Assembly: GCA_028583405.1 (NCBI GenBank)
Contig: CM053252.1
Span: 38,801,233-38,865,232 of the forward strand
Length of the DNA: 64,000 nt
Reading direction: 5' to 3'
From: Pogonophryne albipinna
Lineage: Eukaryota > Chordata > Actinopteri > Perciformes > Artedidraconidae
Shown piece by piece: positions 23,544-35,608 of the stretch (its first letter is position 1; every line of letters begins with the position of its first letter). The notes below the pieces were generated by a model. That model was not told the origin of the DNA. It did no database searches and was given only the letters and a program-made list of their open reading frames with translations. Made by a program: the position numbers and the translations under genes.

Positions 23544-23658
23544 ACTGTATATATAAAGGGTGCGAGTTGTGGATCGGACGAGGACGGTGTGTCGGCGTTG
23601 TTCGACAGCGGTGCGGTATGCTAGTGGTAACACGTCAAACATGCTCAATCACATCCGA

Positions 23659-23788
23659 GTCAGTCTCAGTCCCCAGCGAGAGGGTTTTCTCGACGGCAGG
23701 TGACATAGTTACCGCCAACAGATCTGCCCTCACTACTGACAACGTAGACAAACTCATCTTTTTGAAGAACAACTTGAAAATAGAGTAA
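23659..23788 (+). pseudogene. hAT transposase C-terminal dimerisation domain
   Basis: Reads VPSERVFSTAGDIVTANRSA followed by LTTDNVDKLIFLKNNL and a stop at 23786. This is the hAT C-terminal (hATC) motif of ZBED-type transposases. It is joined out of frame to the BED finger, so the whole catalytic core is deleted. No active protein can be made. Confidence 0.88.
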
Positions 23789-24518
23789 AGCTTGAGTACC
23801 TTTATTTAGGCATAATGGCCTCACACACTCACAAGTTAATTACACATGTTAGACATTGCTCCTAAAGGTACAGATTTTATTTTGTTATATATTTATCATT
23901 GTATTTATTTTATATTTTGACATCAGGAGATGTTATACAGTTCTGTTTTGCCTTTTATTGATTGTGATTCAAACACTTTCTTATTATTTATTTTAATATT
24001 TTCAAGACATTCTTTTTAGCTTATTTAACCTTTTTGTTTGACATTAGCCATTATAAATAATATGGCCATCTGAGTGTGTGTGTGTTACTGTTTGTGGTTT
24101 GTTTTTAATTGTGTAATACAGTTAATGATTCCAAATGTTAGAGTTCCAAAACTTGCACTACTGTTAAAAATAAATAACAGCAAAAAAATTATGCATTTGG
24201 GACTTTTTTTTGCTTTTCCTTGTTGTACCGAACCCGTACCGAACCGTGACCCCCAAACCGAGGTATGAACCGAACCGTGACTTCTGTGAACAGTTACACC
24301 CCTAATATATACCCACATGACAGCTCATTGTTACTTTGTAATTCTACTTAACCTGGTATTTTTACTCCACTACATTTATTTTAGTAACTTTGCAGATTCT
24401 GATTAATGATGTGAAATATAAACAACCCTTAAAGCAGACTTTAGTTACACCTGAGTAAAATTCAGGGAAGGTGATTGTCAAGTGCCAACAATCAGGAGAG
24501 ATATTTGATAGTTGGTGT

Positions 24519-24904
24519 ATCTGCAGATCTCTATAAAGTATATTAATTACTCGTTATTCTCTACTAATAGTTAATTAAAACTGTATAATGGCTATTTTGC
24601 ACATCCCTTTCAAGATTTTCTAAGGTTTATTGACATATCATATACACAACTAGTGTAGTTATGCAATGATGAAAAACTTGGGTCACAGGTTCCTCAACAG
24701 TGCATTACAAGACATCTATCAATATGTGTGTAAACCTCCACCATTAAACTGTCATTCTGCACATTTCTTATACTATCTACATACATAAGAGTATAATTCA
24801 TGTGTATAATATCGGTTAAAATAAGTGCTTCAACATAGTTAACATTGCAGGAAAGCAATATATTAGACGTACTTTGTCAGGCTTAATATTTATCTTATAT
24901 ATAT
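24519..24904. other. Intergenic, nothing recognised
   Basis: AT-rich, no gene seen. Confidence 0.45.
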
Positions 24905-25030
24905 AGAAATTGTATTCATTGGGATAAACCCCTTGAGATGCACCATCTCGTTTTCAAGGGGGTCCCGACAATAGCAACAACTTACAGACATACATAAACA
25001 AAAAGACAAAATGCAAAACATGACACACAA
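24905..25030 (-). mobile_element. LINE 3' tail, antisense
   Basis: On the minus strand: cgggacccccttgaaaacga, then gatggtgcatctcaagg. Similar in layout to the tails at 33128 and 39838 (cccttgaaaaagagat, then a short inverted atctcaatggg). Tail fragment only. Confidence 0.5.
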
Positions 25031-25039
25031 GACAAACCA

Positions 25040-25575
25040 CATAGTCTGTGGGCGTATCTGAAGCTTGGGGATTTTTTTTGCGAGCAACGCGACCAACAAC
25101 CAATCACATGAATCTCCCGCCCCCGACATACAAAGCAATAGCAATGTTAAAACGAAGTAAACTGGATATAAAATCCCCAAACAAGCGAAAACCTACCAGT
25201 TTCACCCACTGTCTCTGCCACCTCCCTCCATGCCTGGCTCCTCCGGTTTGTATCCCGGTAGATGAACAGAGACTGATCATACAGCACCGGGTGATTCACT
25301 ACCGCTATAATGAATTTTCCCTCCATTTTTTGGAATATGAGGAAATGACCTGCGTAGTCTCTGCAGATTTGCATAAACGGGATTTTATTGGCTGACGCTT
25401 CTGCCGAGGCGCCAAAAGTTGAACATTGCTCAACTTTTGAAGCGAGCAACGCCAGCAACGCTCCACGTCGCTTCCCAAAATGCAGTTCTGCTAAAAGTGA
25501 CGTCACCCCATTCAAAGTGAATGGGCAGAAGCGTTGGAAGCTTCAACGCACGCCGCTGTGTGGACGGGCCGTAAC
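25040..25575 (-). mobile_element. Harbinger-type element remnant
   Basis: The right part (25520-25575) ends gctgtgtggacgggccgt, whose complement resembles ends of teleost Harbinger-type elements. It carries a MADF-domain exon in the minus orientation. The left part is cut by a LINE tail. Confidence 0.5.
25197..25326 (-). pseudogene. MADF-domain exon of a Harbinger-type DNA-binding protein
   Basis: From a minus-strand ATG at 25326 the frame reads MEGKFIIAVVNHPVLYDQSL and RDTNRRSQAWREVAETVG. This matches the start of a MADF (Myb/SANT-like) domain: an LI-aV, a hPvLyd-s, then aW-eVa. A splice donor gtaggt follows at 25196. Harbinger transposons encode such a DNA-binding partner of the transposase. 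No second exon or transposase is visible. MADF also occurs in host proteins, so a host exon is a minor alternative. Confidence 0.7.
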
Positions 25576-25696
25576 GGCAGTAATGGCGCTGGCATGCATT
25601 AAAATGTTCAAAAGAGTGAATACAAGAAAAGAAAATAACACTTGCTAGTTAAAAAGCAGTAATTAATAACTCAGGTGGCATGCTTACTTGTTTTAA

Positions 25697-26427
25697 AGGT
25701 CCCATGTCATGCTTTTCTGGTTATTACCCGTCCCCTTGTGTGTTATGAAGGTTTTTATGCATGTAAACGGTCTGCAGAGTCACAAACCCTCAAAGTACAC
25801 CATGTAGCGAGTAAAACACAGAAAAGACCTGTCTATGCTGCCCCAGAACGCCTCGTTGGAGATTTCTCTTTTTCTTCCTGGTAGTAAGTGACGTAACGAC
25901 GACCCAAATGGACCCATTGGTCAGGGCTCCTCACACACACACTCTTTTAGCGGCGGAAATGTGACGCGCTGGGGGGGGGGGGTGATAGTGGAGCCTCGCA
26001 GCGTGGCGAAACTGTGGCTCGTTTACACTGTAGGTGCGCCGCGTTTTGGGGGTGCGGAGGGGGGGTGCGGGTGCTAGTGGAGCCTCGCTGCAGCCCCCTC
26101 AGCACCCCCCCCCCCTTCCCGAGTCCATTCGCGATGTCTCGCTGTCTTGCAGCAAGCAGCAAACCACACCAGTAAGCCAGCTCACACTGTCAGCTCCTCA
26201 CAGCAGCGAGCTGACCAATCAGAGCACACTGGGCTCACAGGGAGGGGGGGGAAGGAGCTCCAACAAGGCGTTTAGGACGGAGAGTGAAATTCAGTGAATA
26301 CACATACTATACAGAGATGCTGTATGAGAAACCAATGTGAGGTTGGAACATTGAACAATGTAAATCTATTCTAGTAGACCTCAACAATGGAATTATGATC
26401 AGTAGAAATGGCCATGACATGGGACCT
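25697..26427. mobile_element. TTAA-flanked MITE, 731 bp
   Basis: TTAA on both sides (25693-25696, 26428-26431) and perfect 15-bp termini aggtcccatgtcatg. TTAAAGG-type ends resemble T2 MITEs. The interior has long C and G runs at 25971-25981 and 26106-26116. A fragment of the same family lies inverted at 12306. Confidence 0.85.
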
Positions 26428-26431
26428 TTAA

Positions 26432-27311
26432 GATGGTTTGAAGAGGATCAAACGCAAACACGTGTCCAACTGCTGAAGAATCGCTGCAAAGAGGAACAGG
26501 AAGTCTCACACCGCGGTATTCTCGTTTGAGGGCGTGTCATGACCGTGGCGTTGACAAAAGCATTTTTATGAAGTTTTCCAAAACGTATTTATAAGAAAGT
26601 TCAGAAATGTGATATTAATTTACAAATTAATGAGTTCTTAAAACATGTTCTCATTGTTGCTTAAGTGTTACTTATTTAAACGCACATTGAAAAAAAACTA
26701 ATTTAGGGCAAGTCAATTACATTAAAAAATGTAGTTATGTTGACTTCACCATCGGAACTGTTTTTACAGTGTAGCCTGAATGGAGGATCGACACCCACTG
26801 CCCTACATTATCACATTACACTGGGCGATATCAAGGCATAGCATAACACAGTGTAGCATAACACTGTTGTAGAGCACATAAAACAGGATCTGACATCACA
26901 AAATATATGTGGAGCATTTCAGGCACTCCACCTCTCTGGTTTCTCTCTCTTATTGTCCAGTATCACTTTACCTCACATTCACACACTCAAAGAGAAAGGG
27001 CAGAGATATTTTCTACCTCACTACGCTAAGAAAAGGTTGGTTGTAGAATGTAATTACAGGGGTCAACAACTTCTAGTTCTCCACAAAATTACTTTAAAAA
27101 GAGCTTCTGGAGCTTCAATTGGAAACATAATGTGTGGAAACAGGTTGCTTATACTGTCATCTACCAATGGCAACATCAGAAAACACCTCCACAATTGCAG
27201 CTGCGCATGTACAGTAAATTACGTACTGAGGGTTACACAACAAGTACATTAACTAGACTCTGAAAGTTCCCTCTGCATTACGCCCAGCCGCCATGAATTT
27301 AGAGCCTGTGA
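26432..27311. other. Intergenic with a repeat fragment
   Basis: 26660-26775 ends gtttttacagtgta, resembling a recurrent teleost MITE end. Otherwise nothing recognised. Confidence 0.35.
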
Positions 27312-27545
27312 CTCAGTGACGGTTCTCGAACATTTTACATGGGGTGGCAAAGGGGGGGCAAGAGGTCAAGCCAGGGTGGCATGGGAGAGCGGACAGCACG
27401 TGGTATCTTTGTATATATATATAACCTATTTATTGTTAAATCATGCCCTAACAAAAGTGTTCTTAATGCACAAGAGAAACAAGGTGTTCAGACAAACAAA
27501 CTAAAATATAGTATAAAACAGCAGAAAATACTCATGATACCCTAG
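27312..27545 (+). mobile_element. hAT-like terminus
   Basis: cagtgacggttctcgaacat followed by ggggtggcaaaggggg resembles hAT ends. The right end is not found. Confidence 0.4.
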
Positions 27546-29032
27546 CATTCTGTTTACTGTAAGTACAGTAAAAGTACTTAGTTATAATTAAGTACACAAA
27601 TGACATCACCCATCTCTTAGGTTAGCTAAAGGTGACCTGTGCAGCAACACATTTCAATACATATTTGTCAATACTAAGAGCCGCGAGATTGTGCTGCTGT
27701 GATGGAATATGTATGCAAGAAGAATAAAAACATACCATGTGGTCCAGCTGGAGTCTCCTCTGCCTCCTGATCCCTGCCTCTGGCCCTCTTTCTGACACTT
27801 CAGCTTTATTCCTCATACATTTCTTATTCTTCACTAATGTCTTCATCTCCTCCTGGCTTCCTCCTGTTCTGAGCCTCCTGGTCTCTTCAGTGTACTCTCT
27901 TTTCCTTCTCCTCTTTCTGTTCATCCTCATCACTTCTCAGATATGTCTTTGTGTTGTTGTTGAATCACTCCAGCTACTCTGGCCTGCAAGAGTCTACTTG
28001 TGAAAAGCACTGGTACAAATGTGTGTATAACTTTACACGTTAGGGCCATGTAGTGTAAGTAATTATTGAACCCTGAGAGCAGGACAGACTGAAAAGAGTC
28101 AAGGGAAACCTATAAAAGTTAACAGCATTTAATTACACAAAAGATGCGGTGGTGTACAAATGGAATGTGCGAGTGGAGGCTCTCTCCCCATGCATCCGGT
28201 CAGCCAAGGTCAGGGAAATGAGGTCGATTCTTGGCTTGCTCTTCCTGTTGTCATCTGAGGTCTTCTCCTATTGGCCGGCGTCGACGGGGGCGGGTCCAAT
28301 GCAATTCCTGCCTTTTTCTGTTGCTAAATTACATAATTCTGGTGTCTGTGGTTATTTAAACATTCCCTAATAAACGTTATTCCAGCATCAGTAAAATGAG
28401 TGTTGATCCCAGTGTGTTTAGGGTACAACATCACGTCATTTCACCTTCAATTCACGGTTTGAAAACGTAGCATTTCGCCACATGCTAATGCTAACCGGAA
28501 ATGACAAAATTCACTAGCGGAAAAGTGTGTGAATCTTCGGTTTTTAGAATAAAACAGATTTAAATTAAATACAGTATATTTAATTCAAACCATATCAACA
28601 TTGATTTTAATTTAATTTAATCTAAGTAGCATAGCATATAATAAATATAAAATCAGAAAGTATTTATCAAACGCACACAGGCAGCTGTGTTTAGATCCAG
28701 TTTGACGGTAAAGAATGTATTCTGGTTTAATTTATCAGCCTCATTGCTGTGATGTGTACTTAACGTGGATTTAATAGTACCGCATAGTTTAGCAAATAAA
28801 GTGATCGATCTCCCAGCTAGCGCTGCCTGCGTAGTATTTTGTAACGTAATGTCCCAAACAGCGACCGTCTGTTAAATGCTATCGATTCAAACGGCAGCGT
28901 TTTATTAATATTTTGTTTCAAGCTCTCGTCCTTAGTAAAAACAAAACTAGTGGAAGGGGAAATGCTCCCAGGGGAAGCTGATCCACCCTCAGGTGCTGGG
29001 ACAGCTCGGTTTCTCTGCAGCTGCATTTAATG
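27546..29032. other. Intergenic
   Basis: Around 27735-27933 a purine-rich minus-strand frame ends at a good donor (catg/gtatgt), but it has low complexity and I do not call it. 28140-28375 is CpG-bearing with no recognisable product. Confidence 0.35.
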
Positions 29033-29180
29033 CAGGGCCGTAGTTACGTTTGTTCGTTTAGGTTTGTTTCTACAAGTACAGTTTTAGGGACACAAAAGTT
29101 AGGGGGGTAGCTGGGGGGGCAAGGCTCTGCCCCTTGCTCTGTAGAGCCTTGCCCCTGCTGTGACTACATACCGCCTTTTT
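29033..29180 (+). mobile_element. hAT-like terminus
   Basis: Starts cagggccgtagttacg, followed by gggggggcaaggctctgccc, typical of G/C-run hAT ends. Confidence 0.4.
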
Positions 29181-29624
29181 CTCAGCCGCAGTAGATTTTT
29201 TTTTCTATTGTTTCCAATAGAGTGCTCTGCACATTTTTATGTGGCCGCTTCAAGGACTTTGATTTTAGTTAAACTTTTCAGAAAGCAAGGCTATGTGTTA
29301 TTTTTGTACTGGTAGGTTAATGAGAGAAGAAGCTTTCTCTGGCCATGTCTTTGAGACGGAAATGATCAAATCAAAGATCAAAAGGCCATTTGTTGATCAG
29401 ACGGCAAGTGAGAGTTTAACTTTTCTCACCGTACATGGATCGTCCTCCTCACTCTATGGCTCTCGGATAGAGCGGTGAAGCTCATTCATAAAAGTGTATG
29501 AGAGCAAGAATATTTTGATTGGTTTCAAGAATGAAAAAACATTGTCTGCCCAGCGCCCTTCCAGCACCTTTCTGACAGAAAACCTGCTATGTAATCCAAG
29601 GCCCTACTTCGTGATTGTGGCAAT
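29181..29624. other. Intergenic
   Basis: 29296-29321 (gttatttttgtactggtagg and onward) is repeated at 31129-31154. Otherwise nothing recognised. Confidence 0.35.
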
Positions 29625-29628
29625 TTAA

Positions 29629-30289
29629 AGGGGACCTATCATGCAAAATGCACTTTTTGATGTCTTTTATACATAAATATGTGTCCCCGTCAGAAAATAA
29701 AACCCTCTCACTTTTCCTCCGTGCCCAACTCTTTTTAAAACAGGTGTACAACGAGCGGATACAGATTTGCTGCAGATATGACGTCAAATCGGCGGCGGAC
29801 ACACAGAAAGTTGCAATCAGAAACAATGCCTGATGTGTTTTGGACGGAATCTCGTCTTTGTTTACATTAGCAAGCTAACAAGCTAACACTCCGAGCTAAC
29901 CTGTACTGTAGAGCACGTGTTTAAAAAGCAGGAAATAAAAAAAGGAACTCACCTTGTGTTAAACCCGCAAGAGAAAAAGCATTTGAGGTCCATACTGTTT
30001 CAGAAATAATCCTTGATGTGGTTTAGAACAGGATGGCGTTTTATCAAAGCAGAATTTAACTTTGTCTCTGATCAGGCATTAGCTCCGCCTCCTCTTTTTT
30101 TTTTTTAAAGCTAATGACCCAAAATCCGAGTTTCTCTAACAGGGCTACAAAAGAGGGGTTTGAGCAGTATGAGGCAAGGCTACAATGGGTGAACTGTTTG
30201 GTATTTTAAGCAAAAAACTTCACAGACATGTTTTGTATAGGTATGGCCTTACCTATTGTTCCAATATAGCATACAGTAATAGGTCCACT
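29629..30289. mobile_element. T2-like MITE, 661 bp
   Basis: TTAA at 29625-29628 and 30290-30293. Ends aggggacctatcatgc and, inverted, agtggacctattactg. Typical TTAAAGGGGACC opening. No coding content. Confidence 0.8.
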
Positions 30290-30293
30290 TTAA

Positions 30294-32033
<1,740 letters not shown>

Positions 32034-32110
32034 GGCTGAACGTTTGGAAAAATTGGGACTTAATGTGTTTGATTTGTCTTATTTAGAGTTGTGCTGGAAT
32101 GAGTTAGCAT
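32034..32110 (+). mobile_element. hAT-like terminus
   Basis: Starts tagggctgaacgtttggaaa, resembling the tagggctg family of hAT ends (compare 53795). One end only. Confidence 0.35.
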
Positions 32111-32517
32111 TTTAGGCACTTCCAGTTCATTAGTCTCAACAGTGTGCGAAATACGGGGGGGTCCGGGGGAGCTCGACCCCCCTGATTAACACCTGAGCCC
32201 CCCTGAAAGCCTCAACAGCTACATTTGAGGGGGGTCTCAAATTATAATATTTATTTGTCACTTGCAATGGTCACTAACATGTTTTTAAGCTTACTATGTC
32301 CAGTATTCACAAATCAAAACATGTATTCACAAATATCTTCTATTTTAACCCAATCATAAAAGAGGAGGGGTGTAACCAATTAGATTTGGCGTTACTGGGA
32401 CACGGTACGCCCACTTCCTAAAATGTCTCCGCGAGTGAGAGCAGGCCAGAGTTTCACGAGCAGAAGAGCAGGAATTGCTCGCGATAGGCATGTTTCTCCC
32501 CTGCAGGCTTCAATATT

Positions 32518-32593
32518 GCTCTCGCGCGAGTGCCGTTTTAGTGCTCACGAAAACGGCTCTCGCGCGAGTGCCGTTTTAGTGCTCACGAAAATA
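32518..32593 (+). repeat. 38-bp direct repeat with CG-rich palindrome
   Basis: Two units of 38 bp (32518-32555, 32556-32593) containing ctcgcgcgag and gtgctcacgaaaa. At the junction, 32550-32577 is a near-perfect 28-bp palindrome centred on ctcgcgcgag. Confidence 0.9.
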
Positions 32594-33127
32594 ATATACG
32601 TCCGCGGCTGCTTGACTTGTGCTCGTGTGGATCTCATCTGCCCTCACGATTTAAGACAGCGATTTCATTTGAACAGGACAGCGCTAAACGAGAAGCAGAA
32701 CCAAGTACACGGAAGGAATGAGGTATTTGCGGTCTACAATGACAGAGAAGAGACTGTCAAGTTTGGCTGTACTCAGCATTGAATCAAAACGCACCATAGA
32801 TTTAAATCTTAATAAGTTTGTGTGAGGCGATTTGCTGAACAACATGGTAATCGCCAGGGCCGATTCTAGGGTCTGTGGGGGCCCTAGGCAAAAATTCACT
32901 GGGGGCCCCTCGAACCAGCTTTCATCACCATTGTGTTATAAATAATCTGACACCAACAAAAAAATTGCTAAATGTAAACAGTTTTTTATTTAACAACTTC
33001 ACATTTTTGTTATATTCAAAGTTAGTTATTAGTTAGTAATATGAATATAAAAGACATACAAAAACCAATAAATCACACATATAAATATAAAGAACAATTA
33101 AAACCAGAATAGTTTTCCTTTGTAAAT

Positions 33128-33215
33128 CTACGTGAAGTCTCCCTTGAAAAAGAGATCAATGATCAATGGGACCAATCTGGTTAAATAAAGGTTTGAAATG
33201 AAATGAAATGAAGTT
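33128..33215 (+). mobile_element. LINE 3' tail insertion
   Basis: gtctcccttgaaaaagagat, then atcaatggg, taaataaaggt and an aaatg-type tail. It matches the tail of the LINE at 38985-39925 (39838-39925) and interrupts the hAT coding frame. A severely 5'-truncated retroposition. Confidence 0.75.
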
Positions 33216-33778
33216 TTTTCAGTATTCTGCAGAAAGACTATATGTGTTTCTTGTATTGGTCCTCTTGTTACTAGGGCACACTTTTCACTATCATTTAGGA
33301 CATATAGCCATTGTGCAGGGTCGTCTGATGTGATCAAACCTTTTGTAGTCGTGGTAGTGCTTCTGGAGGTAGGGGTTGACGTGTCATCTTCATGATGAGA
33401 AGATGTTGCTGTCCCACTGGAGGCAGATGTTGACGCCCCACTGGAGGCAGATGTTGACACCCCACTGGAGGCAGATGTTGACACCCTACTGGAGGCAGAT
33501 GTTGACACCCCACTGGAGGCAGATGTTGACACCCCACTGGAGGCAGATGTTGACGCCCCACTGGAGGCAGATGTTGACGCCCCACTGGAGGCAGATGTTG
33601 ACACCCCACTCAAGGTAGATATTGACGCCCCACTGGAGGCAGATGTTGACTGAACTGCTATGACCAAAAAATAAACAGGGAATATCATGTTACAAGGAAT
33701 CTTTGGAGTGCGATGCACAGTATAATCAATTAAAAGTGGAATACTTAACTTACCATCATCAGCATTTGGAGGGGGCAC
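33216..33778 (-). pseudogene. hAT transposase N-terminus with coding minisatellite
   Basis: A minus-strand frame runs without stops through a Ser/Thr-rich 8-residue repeat (STSASSGA/V, about nine copies), an acidic linker (SSHHEDD), then DPAQWLYVLNDSEKC and VTRGPIQETHIVF. The last part matches the D-P-x-W and RGP-Q motifs before the TTF zinc-binding domain of hAT transposases. Downstream residues come from the LINE tail insertion. The frame is kept open because the minisatellite unit is 24 bp. Not a functional gene. Confidence 0.6.
33419..33650 (-). repeat. 24-bp coding minisatellite
   Basis: Nine full units and a partial one, period 24. Each has ggaggcagatgttgac followed by a variable gccccact/accccact. 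Unit nine is diverged (caaggtagatattgac). Being a multiple of three, the array keeps the minus-strand frame. Confidence 0.95.
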
Positions 33779-34768
33779 CTTATCCTTTTCCGTTGCTGCT
33801 GCTGGTGCCAGAAACTTAAGAAAGGACCCTGAGGATTGATAAAAAGTGAAACTTATAACAGTAACATGTTAACAATTCAAAATGCTTTCACTTTATATAA
33901 TTCAAATTCCTCATATTGGAATGGAAAGGCTGCAGGCTTTCATAGTGTGGCTGATGAGCAGGTTGCAGGTGTGGTTGATTGGAGATTGCTCCCAGCCGTG
34001 TAGAGCAGACCAGCAGGCAGGTGGGGGGGAAAGAGAGAGACACACAGTAGAAATAAACACATACAAACACTAACACGGGTTTCAGGGACGGGCAGTGATA
34101 CTCGGTCCATTCTTCTAAATGTCTGTCTTTGGTTTTCTAAGTGTTATTCGATCCATATGACCATAGAGATATGTGCATAAACAACAAAAACACTTTGGGT
34201 ATAATGTTCGAACAATGTTATCACCAAACATTTTAAGAATGTTTTTAGAGAACGTTATCCTACCTTTCAGAAGTACATTCTAGGAACCAAAATAAAACTT
34301 CTCGATGAAACCATTCCTAGAACAATGAATGGTAACATTCTCAGAATGTTTTTAGAACCAACAATGTCCAGCTGGGAACTCAGACATGCCTACGCAAACG
34401 TGCAATATCATGAATTACGTGCTTGTTTTTTTCTAAAAACGAAAATGTGGTGACATCAGATTTCTTTTAAACATCCTTTTCAAACAAATGCAGCAAGTTT
34501 GTTTTTTAAAGCGCACTACAAATAAATCTGACGTTGACCATAACCCTGTTAATATTTCGCATCACAGGAACATTTTATAAAAAAATAATAACCTCCTGAA
34601 AACATTATCCAAATGTTGCTTTCAAAATGTTCTTCTTTGGTTATCATGTAACATTGAGAGACCGTTTTATAAAGAACATCTTTAATGTGTTACCTAACAA
34701 CGTCCAAAACACATCCTTAGAATGTTGCAGGCAAAACGTTCCACCTTTGTTAACATATCACATTAAAG
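33779..34768. other. Intergenic, nothing recognised
   Basis: Contains recurrent aatgttc/gaacatt phrases (34200-34760) suggestive of an old decayed repeat. No boundaries found. Confidence 0.35.
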
Positions 34769-35439
34769 CAGTGGTTCTCAAACTTTTTCTGTCAGGCCCC
34801 CCCTTTGGAGAAAAAAAAAAGTCGGGCCCCCCCAACACAAATAGTCAGGCTCAGTGGCGGCGCCAGAGATTTATTTTGGGGATGCTGTGGGGTAGCTTGA
34901 CGTTTCATAGAGGGTGCTCAAACATTTAGGGTTTCCCATTAATGTACTGGGCGCTACAGAGGAATGTTCTACTGCAACAATCCCCACATGCATATACACA
35001 GTGTACCCGCAACTGATACAATGAAGGCTCGATAATCAGCTCACGGCATATAGGTGTAAGCAGGGGTAAAGTGCTCTTTTTATAGGTGGTGTGTGGACCT
35101 CACATAGGGGGGTCCGGGGCAGGCTCCCCCGGGAAGATTTATTTTAAATATTGAAGTTAAAAGCATCAATCTGGTGCACTTTGAGAGCAACATGAAGAGA
35201 TCTATGGATACATCTCTCAACACCCATATGAAACAGAACTGTAAAGAGATTTACTTTTTCTGTATGGATATTTTACAAATCACCCTTTTAAACTTTATTC
35301 CTTTTTTAATGTCATAAAGTATTTCATACCTGTTTTTCATTTATTCTCTTATTGTTTTAGAACTATAATGATCATAAAAACGTGTGCCTCGGAAATAATT
35401 GTTTACATTAATGGTGACCAAAACATTTGAGACCCACTG
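34769..35439. mobile_element. hAT-like element with nested fragment
   Basis: Ends cagtggttctcaaac and, inverted, cagtgggtctcaaat form a roughly 15-bp inverted pair. A second hAT-like end (cagtggcggcgccag) starts at 34852, followed by the repeat shared with 10566-10785. No clean target duplication. Confidence 0.5.
35060..35270 (+). repeat. Repeat shared with 10566-10785
   Basis: Inverse orientation relative to the 10.6 kb copy. Both carry the cttcccgggggagc phrase and agtgcaccagattgatgc. Confidence 0.65.
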
Positions 35440-35608
35440 AGATAACTTAGACTAAAGTTAACTATCTAAACACAGTCCTTTAGCTCACTGAGCTTCTCAG
35501 TCTGACAGGAGAGGACTCTCCTCCACTTTGTTGTTAAAAAACTCCTTATATCCGTTAGCGTAGCTCGCTAACAGCAGAAGCTAACAACAACGATCTACGG
35601 TACCGGTG

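Larger units (their letters stand above)
23165..24304 (+). mobile_element. hAT element, internally deleted, 1140 bp
   Basis: Terminal inverted repeats taggggtgtaac and gttacaccccta, with perfect 8-bp target duplications atatatac at 23157-23164 and 24305-24312. The unoccupied site is present at about 8488 in the other copy of the host block. Subterminal cacggttcggacgt repeats three times (23203-23243). It encodes the two ends of a BED-finger transposase with the middle missing. Confidence 0.95.
22793..24518 (+). repeat. Dispersed duplicated block, copy split by hAT
   Basis: Homologous to 8170-8708. Homology runs 22793-23164, is interrupted by the hAT element and its target duplication, and resumes at 24313-24518. 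Divergence from the first copy is visibly larger than for the 1-kb block. Confidence 0.85.
32855..33778 (-). mobile_element. hAT element remnant, TTF-type, minus strand
   Basis: One end at 32855 reads cagggccgattctaggg, then gggggccctaggc, typical of hAT termini. The minus strand encodes an N-terminal transposase piece (see below). A LINE tail at 33128-33215 interrupts the element. The other end is not identified. Confidence 0.6.

Noticed and set aside
27622..27933. Purine-rich minus-strand frame ending at a good donor
   Set aside because: Low-complexity Arg/Glu/Lys composition typical of purine tracts. No acceptor or partner exon that I trust.
32423..32782. 119-codon plus-strand frame
   Set aside because: It covers the 38-bp direct repeat and has no motif, splice context or family resemblance.
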